From Actinomycetes bacterium (GTDB lineage Bacteria; Actinomycetota; Actinomycetes; Propionibacteriales; Propionibacteriaceae), in contig JAEWOI010000030.1 of the NCBI GenBank assembly GCA_023460935.1, positions 1 to 64,000 on the forward strand: a stretch of DNA of 64,000 bases, in the 5' to 3' direction. The position numbers and the translations under genes are program-made. Each line of letters opens with the position of its first letter. Within the stretch, counting starts at the first letter, position 1. Under the pieces are notes generated by a model. That model made no database searches. It saw only the letters and a program-made list of their open reading frames with translations, and was not told the DNA's origin. Below, piece by piece: positions 44,120 to 51,896 of this stretch.

Positions 44120-45223
44120 ATGGGTGGTTCACCGGCGGGGTGGTACCCCCAACCGGATGGGGTTCAGCGGTACTGGGACGGCACCCAGTGGACCGAGCAC
44201 ATCCACCGAGCTCAACAGCATTTCGGGCCTGCCCAGCGGCCCGCCTTTGCGTCGCCCGGGTGGGGGCCGGCTAACAGGGTCGAAGCTTCCGTTGGTGGGC
44301 GGGGCGGCTGGCTCAGCGACCCGTTCGGTCGGCACGAGCTGCGTTGGTGGGACGGTCGCGGATGGACGGCACACATCTGGTCACGCGGGCAGGTGGGCAT
44401 TGACCCTGTGGCGCCTCACGCGGCGCCAGCTACCGATCCGCCGGGCCAGCCCCCTTCGGTCCGCCCGGCAATGCCGCATACGACGCCGACGCTCCCTCCC
44501 ACGCCACCGCCTCCGGTGATGGATGGTCCCGCTGGCATCCCTGGCAGCCAATCGGGCATCGAAACGGAAGCCCCACCACCCGGCGCCTCACTCTTCACCG
44601 AACCGATCCTCGTCGTGAAGCAGAAGCCCAAGCTGGTTGAGTGGAACGCCGAGTACACCATCCTCGACCGGCACAAGAAGCGCCTGGGCGCGGTAGTGGA
44701 GAGCGGCGGCAGTCCTTGGAGGAGAGAATCGGGCCGCCACAAGCTGCAGGTCACCGATACGGAGGGGTGGGTCGTGCTCGCCCTCGAGACCCGGCCCACC
44801 AACTTGATCTTCCCCACTATGACCGTCAACGACAGTAGGGGCGCGAGGATTGGCCAGATCAGGCTGAAGACCTTCGGAATCGTCGCGGGTGCATGGCTCA
44901 CCCTGGAGGTTGACGGCCGCGAACTGGGAGCGATCCGGGTGAAGAAGGACCTCGATCTGTCCTACGCGCTATCTCTGGAGGCGACCGTCATGGACGAGGC
45001 GAAGGTGGAGGTCGGCCGGATCACGAAAACCCCGACAGGTCGCCTGAAAGAGTGGTTAACGAACGCCGACAACTACTTCGTTGAGCTCGAGGCCGTGCAA
45101 TCCGTTGTCCTGCGCTCGCTCCTCATCGCGGCGCCGGTCTTCATCGATCTCGTCTTCGTCCAGGAGTCCGGCCGCGCTACCCACCAGCGAACGAAGCCCG
45201 GATGGGGATCAGGGGCTGAGTGA
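44120..45223 (+). CDS. Two-DUF2510 protein with scramblase-like domain
   Basis: A 367-residue protein. Two DUF2510 modules (AGWYPQPDGVQRYWDGTQW; WLSDPFGRHELRWWDGRGW) lie in the first 95 residues, then a Pro-rich linker of about 80 residues, then a C-terminal beta domain like the phospholipid scramblase/LURP-one fold (AEYTILDRHKKRLGAV; LEVDGRELGAIR), ending in a hydrophobic stretch (SVVLRSLLIAAPVFIDLVFV). DUF2510 is often found in membrane proteins of actinomycetes. AAAGGGG precedes the ATG by 8 nt; longer starts lack this. Role unknown. Confidence 0.8.
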   Translation: MGGSPAGWYPQPDGVQRYWDGTQWTEHIHRAQQHFGPAQRPAFASPGWGPANRVEASVGGRGGWLSDPFGRHELRWWDGRGWTAHIWSRGQVGIDPVAPHAAPATDPPGQPPSVRPAMPHTTPTLPPTPPPPVMDGPAGIPGSQSGIETEAPPPGASLFTEPILVVKQKPKLVEWNAEYTILDRHKKRLGAVVESGGSPWRRESGRHKLQVTDTEGWVVLALETRPTNLIFPTMTVNDSRGARIGQIRLKTFGIVAGAWLTLEVDGRELGAIRVKKDLDLSYALSLEATVMDEAKVEVGRITKTPTGRLKEWLTNADNYFVELEAVQSVVLRSLLIAAPVFIDLVFVQESGRATHQRTKPGWGSGAE

Positions 45224-45590
45224 AGCATGTGAAAGCGAGTGCAAGCTTCCGGCGCCAGCCCTCCCCACCGCGCTCATGCCGCCGTCCGCGCTCCAGCGAT
45301 CCTGCCGATTGGTGTGTGTTTCCCCCGGTCGGTCCGCCGCTACCGTCGGGGGTGTCGCGATTCCTCAGCCCGATGTCGGGCCAGTGTCTGCATCCGCTGC
45401 GCTCCGGTCATCGAGGTGAGGACTGGCGTCACCTCGCGCCACGAACGGAGTGCCCCAAGGCGACCAGGCTCCTTTTGTGTGCATACCCAATAGCCGCGGG
45501 GAGCGAATGGCGGGTGCCTGGGGTCACGCGAGCATTGCGCCTTCGATATCGATGCTCCGTTCTCCCGCCAGACCTGTGGGAGTCATCTGC
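45224..45590. other. Intergenic stretch with one hairpin
   Basis: No convincing gene. A perfect 8-bp stem (CGAGGTGA/TCACCTCG, 9-nt loop) lies at 45412-45436 and could end transcription of the DUF2510 gene to the left or of the convergent gene to the right. Confidence 0.4.
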
Positions 45591-46322
45591 TTAGGGTCCG
45601 ACCGGTTCGCGGGCTTCCTCCAGCGTTGTCCCTTTCCCTGAAGCCCAAACCGCAATGCGCCTGTTTCGGGCCATGATGAACGAGTTGCTTCGCTCAAGAT
45701 ACGACAGGTAAGCGGCCTTGGTGGTGGGCACCGCTGCCGTAGTGAAGTTACGGAACTCGTGAAGGAACTGAACCTCGTAGTCGGCGGAGACGAGGTCTTG
45801 GAGCAGGAAGAAGTCCACGTAGCCGCGGAAGTCAGTGAAGAGCTCAAAAAAGTCTGCATACCTGTCCAGCACATCTCCTAGTGGGCTGCTCGCTCCAGCA
45901 TAGTGTTGCCGTATGCACTCCAAAGTCAGATCGAACCGGTCGCGGATACGAGGATGAGTGCCCCGGCGCTGGTTGATCGTCTGCTTCCCCTCTCGTCGGG
46001 CACGTGGAAACACCAACGCGCTTCCGATCGTGTAGCCGAGATTGCGAGGAAGGTCGTTGCCGGCCGCCAGGGACGTCGCGACCGGTGATCGGCGGAACCT
46101 ATTCGTGATGGCGTCGCTAGACAGTTCTAGCGTTCCGTCCTCCAAGCAGTGAGCGAGATAGAGCCGACCGGGCTTTCCCATGCATACGAGATCGAACCCC
46201 TTCCCCGAGGGGAGCTCTTTGCTCCAGAGAGCCTGGTGGTACGCCTGCAGGGTGAGGCTGTAGGTGTCGGCATCCTTGCCCGCGACTTCGCTATTGAAGT
46301 CCAAGGACGTGTCCAGCAGCAT
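45591..46322 (-). CDS. DUF6994-like hypothetical protein
   Basis: A 243-residue soluble protein. Runs such as LDFNSEVAGKDADTYSLTLQAYHQALWSKELPSG, GYTIGSALVFP, TINQRRGTHPRIRDRFDLTLECIRQHY and RYADFFELFTDFRGYVDFFLLQDLV look well conserved, and I recall them from a widespread family (DUF6994) with no known role. No catalytic site is plain. It stands alone in the accessory stretch; no good ribosome-binding site precedes the ATG. Confidence 0.75.
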   Translation of the reverse strand: MLLDTSLDFNSEVAGKDADTYSLTLQAYHQALWSKELPSGKGFDLVCMGKPGRLYLAHCLEDGTLELSSDAITNRFRRSPVATSLAAGNDLPRNLGYTIGSALVFPRARREGKQTINQRRGTHPRIRDRFDLTLECIRQHYAGASSPLGDVLDRYADFFELFTDFRGYVDFFLLQDLVSADYEVQFLHEFRNFTTAAVPTTKAAYLSYLERSNSFIMARNRRIAVWASGKGTTLEEAREPVGP

Positions 46323-46442
46323 CGCCTAGTCATACCACGGCTCAGAGAAGTCCCGGCATCAGCGCGACAGAGCTAGTGTCGGTCACCAGCCGCAGCCGGC
46401 ACGTCGCCGGCAAGAGTCAACGCACGCATCTGCCGCAACCCG

Positions 46443-46805
46443 CTAGTGCCATTTCGCGAGGAGTTCGGCCGCTCGCTGGTAGGTCGTGGTGCCGCTGGCG
46501 AGTGCGATGACCAGATCGTAGGCGTCGTCGTCGGGGGCTTCGAGGGTGATGTGGCTGAGTCCGTAGAACACGACGGTGGCCAGCCAGCCGATCCGCTTGT
46601 TCCCGTCGACGAGGGCGTGGTTGCGGACCAGGGATTCGAGCAGGACTGCGGCCTTGTCGTCGATCGTGGGGTAGGCATCTTCACCGAACACGCTGACCTG
46701 GGGCCGGTGCACCGCCGAGTCGAGCAGGCCGATGTCCCGGATCGGACCCACGCGCAGGTCCTCGATGAGAGTCAGGACGTCTTCCAGGGTGAGGTACTCG
46801 ATCAC
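46443..46805 (-). CDS. doc: Doc-type toxin (Fic fold)
   Basis: A 120-residue death-on-curing toxin. The Fic/Doc motif is HALVDGNKRIGW at 63-74 (Doc consensus HxFxDxNKR). Doc of phage P1 phosphorylates EF-Tu and stops translation. The start lies 4 nt inside the antitoxin gene's stop, the usual antitoxin-first order. All family residues at the active site are present, so it may well be active. Confidence 0.92.
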   Translation of the reverse strand: MIEYLTLEDVLTLIEDLRVGPIRDIGLLDSAVHRPQVSVFGEDAYPTIDDKAAVLLESLVRNHALVDGNKRIGWLATVVFYGLSHITLEAPDDDAYDLVIALASGTTTYQRAAELLAKWH

Positions 46806-47005
46806 TGGCCGAGTCGGTCGAGCAGGTCGGCGTAGCGATCCCGGGCCGCAGCCGAAAGCGCGGTGACCTTGTCACGGCGCAGCCGGCGGGACGCTGCTTC
46901 ATGGATTGCGCGCACGGTCGCCTCCTGCTTGCTCACGCCCTCGGCCTGAGCCAACTGGGTGAGTGCCCGCTCGTCCTCGGGAGTCAGACGTAGAGTCATC
47001 GCCAT
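46802..47005 (-). CDS. Antitoxin of the Doc pair, ribbon-helix-helix type
   Basis: A 67-residue protein. MAMTLRLTPEDERALTQLAQ followed by EGVSKQEATVRAIHEA is the ribbon-helix-helix pattern of CopG/Arc-type antitoxins rather than the Phd fold of phage P1. The C-terminal half (TALSAAARDRYADLLDRLG) would wrap the toxin. It overlaps doc by 4 nt. The start at 47005 fits a TATCAT box 6 nt away. It likely represses its own promoter through the palindrome at 47014-47030. Confidence 0.85.
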   Translation of the reverse strand: MAMTLRLTPEDERALTQLAQAEGVSKQEATVRAIHEAASRRLRRDKVTALSAAARDRYADLLDRLGQ

Positions 47006-47011
47006 GCCTCG

Positions 47012-47030
47012 ATGATACCAGCCTGGTATC
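47012..47030 (-). promoter_or_regulatory. Toxin-antitoxin promoter and operator
   Basis: TATCAT (complement of 47012-47017) lies 6 nt before the antitoxin ATG. A perfect 7-3-7 palindrome GATACCA-GCC-TGGTATC (47014-47030) overlaps it, well placed for autorepression. Confidence 0.7.
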
Positions 47031-47157
47031 GCTCGATCATGCTGAAATCGGCGTGCGCTTACGCGGCTACCCCTTGCCGGGGCTTGCCTGCTCGAGGGTG
47101 TCGGCGGTTCGCGGTGGCGGAGCGGCACGGCAGAGGCGGTTGCGCTCAGCCGTCCTC

Positions 47158-47322
47158 CTACCGGCGTGCACCCCTTCGATTACGTCCCTGCGCCCGCCCC
47201 ACCAGACGATCCAGGCGGTCTGCTGAACTGTGCTTACCAGTGGCGTGGAGGCCACGGACGAGGAGGCTCCCAAGGAGTCCGATGGCGGGGATAGCGATAG
47301 CCATGATCAATCGGCGCTTCAT
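47158..47322 (-). CDS. Small basic membrane-anchored protein
   Basis: A 54-residue frame. A basic start (MKRRL), one hydrophobic segment (IMAIAIPAIGLLGSLLV) and a long basic end (DRLDRLVGRAQGRNRRGARR). AGAGAGAAG lies 4 nt before the ATG. Composition and the ribosome site suggest a real small gene, perhaps a membrane peptide; no family is known to me. It is 152 nt upstream (in its own direction) of the antitoxin gene. Confidence 0.45.
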   Translation of the reverse strand: MKRRLIMAIAIPAIGLLGSLLVRGLHATGKHSSADRLDRLVGRAQGRNRRGARR

Positions 47323-47557
47323 GTCACTTCTCTCTTGGTCGAGTGCTCGGGTGCTGCCGACGCCCCTGAGGCGATCACGGCCTTCAGGAGGGTCGGGGAG
47401 TATCTACCCGTTAGGCGCCTCGTGGTGACAGGTCGTAGTTGAGGTCTGTCCCGGACTGCCAAGGGGTCCCGCGGCTCATCATGCGCAATAGTGGACGGAA
47501 GCGGCTGGTGCGGGGAGGGCGAGCGCCGTCCAACTGCCAGCGGAACGGGATCGAGGA

Positions 47558-48253
47558 GTGGCCAGCTTCCAGACAGGCGGCAGATCGCGTCCTGCTCGCC
47601 GACCGGGGTCCGCGCGCGACCTCCGCCTGGCGGTTGCGCTGTCGTTCCCGATCGCCTTCGCCGTTCATGACGCGGAAGAGGTGCTCGCCGCCGCCGACTG
47701 GCAGCGTCGAGCGCCGGCCCTGCTCCGTGCACGGTTCCCGCGAGTCACCGATCGAGTGGTCGATGCGGTAGCGGTCAGCCCGCGCCGCATGAAGGATGCC
47801 GTCGCGGTCGTCTCCTGCGCCGTCGCTGCCGTCACCGCGGTGTCCCTGAAACAGCTGGACGGCCCACCGCGACTGCTTCGATCCGCGGTTGCGGTGTTCG
47901 GCGCCCACTCGATCACACACCTCCTCCAGGCTGTCGTGTTGCGTTCCTACACCCCCGGTGTGGCCACCGCAGTAGCGGTGGTGGCGCCGTACTCCGCGTG
48001 GGCCTGGAGAGCGCTCAACAAGGCCGATCCGGGCTCGATTCCCCGACTTGTGCCCACCGTGCTGAAGGCCGCGCCGGCCGTCCTCCTCCTCGCATTCCTC
48101 GCTCAGTGGTCGGCTGCCCGGAGGGCAACGCACGGGCTGCGCGAGTCCGCCTCGAACCCAGGCCAATCGGAGCCGGCGCGCACAGGCAGCGCACGGGGTG
48201 GACCGTTGAGGGCTTTCCGGTCGTCGAAAGTGCCCGCGCCGTGGCAAGGGTGA
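47558..48253 (+). CDS. HXXEE-domain membrane protein
   Basis: Up to 231 residues. The family motif H-x-x-E-E is seen in FAVHDAEEVLAA, with the second histidine part FGAHSITHLLQAVVLRSYTPGVATA. Three to four hydrophobic segments follow. HXXEE proteins are presumed membrane enzymes or carriers of unknown role. The start is unsure: the GTG used here has GAGGA too close to it. The last 40 residues (after ATHGLRE) are low-complexity. The stop overlaps the start of the broken gene that follows. Confidence 0.7.
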   Translation: MASFQTGGRSRPARRPGSARDLRLAVALSFPIAFAVHDAEEVLAAADWQRRAPALLRARFPRVTDRVVDAVAVSPRRMKDAVAVVSCAVAAVTAVSLKQLDGPPRLLRSAVAVFGAHSITHLLQAVVLRSYTPGVATAVAVVAPYSAWAWRALNKADPGSIPRLVPTVLKAAPAVLLLAFLAQWSAARRATHGLRESASNPGQSEPARTGSARGGPLRAFRSSKVPAPWQG

Positions 48254-48529
48254 TCCGGTTCCTTTACGAGCACGGCCATCGGTGGCCGTTGTGGGAGTCA
48301 GCGTCGGGCAAGTACTCGATGGAGCCGACCGATTACGGCCTCTCAGCCATAGCTGACCGGGCTTCTCGCCGGCAGCTACGAGCTGTGGGTCCGGCACCAC
48401 CACTTTGAGCGTGGCTGGGAGTCGCCGGGTCACGAGGCTCGCTGGCTGGCCGAGACTGAGCAAGCCTTCGCTGTGCTTCGCCGTGAGGTGGCGGAATTCG
48501 CCGACGTCGTCGACGAGCGCCATCGCTAG
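48250..48529 (+). pseudogene. Small gene broken by a one-base insertion
   Basis: The first part, from GTG 48250, reads IRFLYEHGHRWPLWES then GKYSMEPTDYGLSAIADR. At 48358-48361 (CGGG before CTT) the frame shifts by one base and the protein goes on as LLAGSYELWVRHHHFERGW and then EARWLAETEQAF to a TAG at 48527-48529. The second half has no start of its own and is closed by a TAG at 48350 in its frame. Removing one G rejoins a single protein of about 92 residues. It is either a sequencing error in a G run or a real frameshift. Confidence 0.75.
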
Positions 48530-48664
48530 CCCCGGTTGCCGCTTGCACATGGTCAGGCGGATGGGACGGTGCGGCAGAGTGCTCGCGGTTCCGCCGCCGC
48601 GAGTGCTGGTTGGCCCCGCTCGGGGTCCGGGTCGCAGCCTGGGTGCGGGATGGTGCCGGCGCCG

Positions 48665-48676
48665 TAGAGTCGACGC
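48665..48676 (+). promoter_or_regulatory. Leaderless -10 element of the second GNAT gene
   Basis: TAGAGT at 48665-48670, 6 nt, then ATG; no Shine-Dalgarno. Confidence 0.45.
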
Positions 48677-49132
48677 ATGCGTTCGGAGCCGTTCGTGCCT
48701 GAGGGGTTCGAGCCACCTACCTCGCTGGTGACTCCGGAGTTCGTGCTCGAGCCGCTTGGGCCCCAGCACAACGAGGCCGACCTTGCCGCCTGGACCTCCA
48801 GCATCGAGCACATCCGTGCCACGCCCGGATACCCCGACGGCGACTGGCCACCACTGGGCGGTATGTCGCCTGAGGCCAACCTCGCCGACCTGACCCGCCA
48901 CGCCCAGGACTTCGCTTCCCGCAAAGGGTTCACCTTCACCGTGCTGGACCCCGCTGACCGTGATGTCATCGGCTGCGTCTACCTGTATCCCCCCGAGGGG
49001 GAGGGGGACGTCATCGTGCAGTCCTGGGTGCGGGTGGACCGGTCACACCTCGACCAGCCGCTGGCTGACACGGTGGCGGCCTGGCTCGCCGATGAATGGC
49101 CGTGGCATCGACCAGACCGATGCGGCCGGTGA
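48677..49132 (+). CDS. GNAT-like acetyltransferase
   Basis: A 151-residue protein. The N-terminal LVTPEFVLEPLGPQHNEADLAAW and the middle FTFTVLDPADRDVIGCVYLYPPEGEGD strands fit the GNAT fold; the end VDRSHLDQPLADTVAAWLADEWPW matches a branch in which the classical Q/RxxGxG loop is not kept. Acetyl-CoA binding is therefore inferred from overall pattern only. Substrate unknown. Confidence 0.78.
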   Translation: MRSEPFVPEGFEPPTSLVTPEFVLEPLGPQHNEADLAAWTSSIEHIRATPGYPDGDWPPLGGMSPEANLADLTRHAQDFASRKGFTFTVLDPADRDVIGCVYLYPPEGEGDVIVQSWVRVDRSHLDQPLADTVAAWLADEWPWHRPDRCGR

Positions 49133-49253
49133 CCGACCGCTGCCGGGCCCAAGCCCGTCGGTGAGCCTTGCAGCTTTGGTGGTGAGTCGGTGCTGAGACC
49201 AGTACCGCGTTGCGGCCCGTGAACAGTGACGGTCAGACGTCCTGCGGAGGCGG

Positions 49254-49326
49254 TCGGGGCGACAGGACTCGAACCTGCGGTCTCCTGCTCCCAAAGCAGG
49301 CGCGCTAGCCACTACGCCACGCCCCG
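49254..49326 (-). tRNA. tRNA-Pro(TGG)
   Basis: The acceptor stem CGGGGCG/CGCCCCG is perfect, the anticodon arm CCTGC-TTTGGGA-GCAGG gives anticodon TGG, and the T arm is GCAGG-TTCGAGT-CCTGT. CCA is not fully encoded: CC then G follows the discriminator A. Its 3' end faces the accessory stretch to the left. Confidence 0.95.
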
Positions 49327-49453
49327 TTGACCGCGGCAACTCTACGGCCGGGCGCTAGGCGGCTCCAAGTTCGGGACGGCGCGGAGGGGTTGGTGGCTCG
49401 CCATCGACGGAACCTTCGTCGATCTTGGCTCGTCCCTTCGAGACGCTCGCTTC

Positions 49454-49513
49454 GCTCGCTCCTCAGGGGCCGGGGTGGGGGAGGCTCGCTCGTCAGGCGC
49501 CGGGGTGGGGGAG
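49454..49513. repeat. Two tandem 30-bp repeats
   Basis: GCTCGCTCCTCAGGGGCCGG and the following 10 nt (49454-49483), then the same unit with two changes (49484-49513), then the first 6 nt of a third copy. Just left is CCTTCGAGACGCTCGCTTCG, of a type I recall as common between actinomycete genes. It lies between tRNA-Pro and the 81-residue protein gene. Confidence 0.85.
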
Positions 49514-49534
49514 GCTCGCACTTCCGGGCCGAAC

Positions 49535-49780
49535 TCAGCCCTCGGAGCGGCGGGCCATCTCCTCCACGATCCACCGGGCGGTCTCCCGCGGGCAGGCGCC
49601 GGGGTTGCTGAAGCTCACCGCGAACACCCCGGTGATCTCGGTGAGCTTCGGCACACCCCGGAGCGAAAGGATCGCGTCGGCCTCCGCCGCGTATTCGTCT
49701 GGCGGCCCCCCGGCGGCCACCAGCCCCACCGGGTCAGCCTCGGCCAGGATCCGGATGAGTTCCTCACGGGTGATCGCCAT
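49535..49780 (-). CDS. Small hypothetical protein
   Basis: An 81-residue acidic, soluble protein: MAITREELIRILAEADP, then EYAAEADAILSLRG, a strand FAVSFS and a helical end RETARWIVEEMAR. The pattern resembles small DUF1871-like proteins, but I would not name it. The ATG follows a TAGGCT box by 7 nt. It stands between the tRNA-side repeats and the divergent LuxR gene. Confidence 0.7.
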   Translation of the reverse strand: MAITREELIRILAEADPVGLVAAGGPPDEYAAEADAILSLRGVPKLTEITGVFAVSFSNPGACPRETARWIVEEMARRSEG

Positions 49781-49793
49781 GCTGGTGAGCCTA
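49781..49793 (-). promoter_or_regulatory. Leaderless -10 element of the 81-residue protein gene
   Basis: TAGGCT (complement of 49788-49793), 7 nt, then ATG. Confidence 0.45.
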
Positions 49794-49967
49794 GAAGACC
49801 TGTCCACCCGGGGCTGAACGCCTGCGCCCGGCTGGTCGCCGGCCGGGTTGCGCTGCGCGGCGTCCGAGCCTGTCCGGGTTAGTCTGGTGCGCGTTCGCCG
49901 CGGGGGGTGGCGAAGTGTCGAGTTCAAGAGCGGTCGGGGTGCCCAGCCGCCCAAGCGAAGGAACGCC

Positions 49968-51833
49968 ATGACCCCCGGTGACGGACCCCAGGACGCGGCG
50001 CTGAGCGCCGACGCGCTGGCGCTGATCGCAGCCTGGGGCTGGGTGGATGACGAGCGTTTCCAGTTCTCCGTCCCGGTCCTGCGCTGGGCCTGGGCCGGGC
50101 TGGACTGGCTGGACTTCCGCAGCGCAGCCCTGGCCGGCGGCAGCGCTGAGCCGCGTGCCGAAGACGGTGCGCTGGTCCTGGCGCAGGGGCGGCCAGAGCC
50201 TCCGGCAGCAGAGGTGGACGGGCTCAGGCGGGTGCTGCTCGACCGCTGGCGCCAGACCATGGACCCCCGTTTCGCTGTGGCAGCGCTGGAGTGGGCGACC
50301 CGGCTAGGCGAGTGGGCGGTCCTGAGCGACGACCTGATGGAAGCCATCCGCGACCGTGGTCTGGACCAGCCGGGAGTGCGCAGGTTGTTCGCCGGGCTCC
50401 CGCCCGAAGCCCGCCGCGCCAACCCCACGCTGACCTGGGCCTGGGCTGCGGCAAGTGCCGGGCTGGTGGGCTCCGGGTCCCAGTCCGACATGGTGCGGCT
50501 GTTCCTCGCCGACGCAGTCGCGCTCCACGCCGACTGGCGCAAGACCCGCGGGGTGGACGCTGCGGTCACTGCGGGTGGGAACTGGATGATGGCGCAGCGG
50601 CTGATGCCCACCTCTCCGCCCGCCCTCGCCTTCGAGGCGGCGTGGCGGACCCAGCGTGAGATCGACGAGTACATCGCCGACGCACGCCGCCGGCACGAGT
50701 CACCCTCCCCGAGGGTCGAAGCCGTGTTCCGCGCGGCGTCAGCCCGGATCGCTTTCGCCGCGGCCGACCTGGACCAGGCCGTTGCCCAGGCCAACTTCGC
50801 CGGCGCGCTGGACCCGGGGGCAGCCGAGGTGATCGTCGCCGGCACCAGGGCGCTGGCCCTCGAGCTGATGGGGGTGGCCACCGAAGCCGCTTCACTGCCA
50901 CCACGGAAGCCGGACTGGAGCCGGCTCGGCCTCAGCGTGCTGGACGCGTCATCGCAATGCCTTGCCGGGGCGATGGCGTCCTTCCGCGTGCTCGACCGGG
51001 ACGGTGCCCTCAATGCGCTGGCTCCGCTCGCGGACATGCCCCGCGGGGCCTCGCAGTGGACCCTGCTGGCCTTCCTGCGCCAGCTCGACGCGGCGTTGTG
51101 GGGCGACCCGGAGAACGACCTGCTCCGGATCGACTCGATGTCATCGGTGAACGCCATCGTGTCCAGGGAGCAGCGCTACCCGATGGCGGAGGTCCTGCTG
51201 ACCCGCGGCCGCCTCGCGCTGCTCGAGCGGCTGGGCCACCACCAGGCAGCGATCGAACTCGCCCGCTCACTGCCAGCGCGTTGGCGGCCGGCCGCTGAAT
51301 CCTGCGCGCTGCTGTGGGCCGGGCGTCCGGACGAGGCTGCCCGGATCGCGGCCGGAGGGCTCTTCGAGGGCAGCACGATGCTGGCCGACCGCCTCCAACT
51401 GCTGGTCAACCGGGCCGCGGGCCTCGCCCTCGACCAGGCGGCGTCGCCGGTCGCGGTGGAGCAGGCAGCGGCCGCAGCCCTTGGTGCCTGCCGGGAGAAC
51501 GACCACTGGCTGGCGGTCGGCCTGCTGCCCACGGAGGCGAGGTGCCGGCTGCTCGAACAGGTCGCCGCCGATGCGGTGCCCGAGCTCATCCGCAGCCGGC
51601 TGGCCGGCCTGCCCGACTACCAGATCGACGCTTCCGCCCGGGTCGTGCTGACCAGGCGGGAACGGGTCCTGCTGCCCATGCTGGCCGGTTCGGAGTCGGT
51701 GCCCGAGATCGCCGCCAGCCTGCACGTCTCGGCCAATACCGTGCGCAAGCAGGTGGTCTCGCTACGGGCCAAACTGGGCGCCGGCAGCCGGGCCGAACTG
51801 GTGCGGCTCGCGCGCCGCGCCGGCCTCCTCTGA
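49968..51833 (+). CDS. Large LuxR-type transcriptional regulator
   Basis: A 621-residue protein. The last 65 residues are a LuxR HTH (LTRRERVLLPMLAGSESVPEIAASLHVSANTVRKQVVSLRAKLG). The first 550 residues are helical, Ala/Leu-rich and TPR-like. Unlike LAL/MalT regulators there is no Walker A site, so it is a truncated or NTPase-free form. The ATG at 49968 follows AAGGA. No operon partner lies on its strand. Signal and targets unknown; the efflux operon to the right is transcribed towards it. Confidence 0.85.
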   Translation: MTPGDGPQDAALSADALALIAAWGWVDDERFQFSVPVLRWAWAGLDWLDFRSAALAGGSAEPRAEDGALVLAQGRPEPPAAEVDGLRRVLLDRWRQTMDPRFAVAALEWATRLGEWAVLSDDLMEAIRDRGLDQPGVRRLFAGLPPEARRANPTLTWAWAAASAGLVGSGSQSDMVRLFLADAVALHADWRKTRGVDAAVTAGGNWMMAQRLMPTSPPALAFEAAWRTQREIDEYIADARRRHESPSPRVEAVFRAASARIAFAAADLDQAVAQANFAGALDPGAAEVIVAGTRALALELMGVATEAASLPPRKPDWSRLGLSVLDASSQCLAGAMASFRVLDRDGALNALAPLADMPRGASQWTLLAFLRQLDAALWGDPENDLLRIDSMSSVNAIVSREQRYPMAEVLLTRGRLALLERLGHHQAAIELARSLPARWRPAAESCALLWAGRPDEAARIAAGGLFEGSTMLADRLQLLVNRAAGLALDQAASPVAVEQAAAAALGACRENDHWLAVGLLPTEARCRLLEQVAADAVPELIRSRLAGLPDYQIDASARVVLTRRERVLLPMLAGSESVPEIAASLHVSANTVRKQVVSLRAKLGAGSRAELVRLARRAGLL

Positions 51834-51896
51834 GCAGTCACACAATCGGGCGGGTGGGGCCGCCGCCGTCCCTGCGACGGCCCCCAGCCGCGAGGC

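Noticed and set aside
46395..46411. Terminator after doc (GCCGGC stems)
   Set aside because: Both stems are self-complementary 6-mers common by chance at this GC, and no U tract follows.
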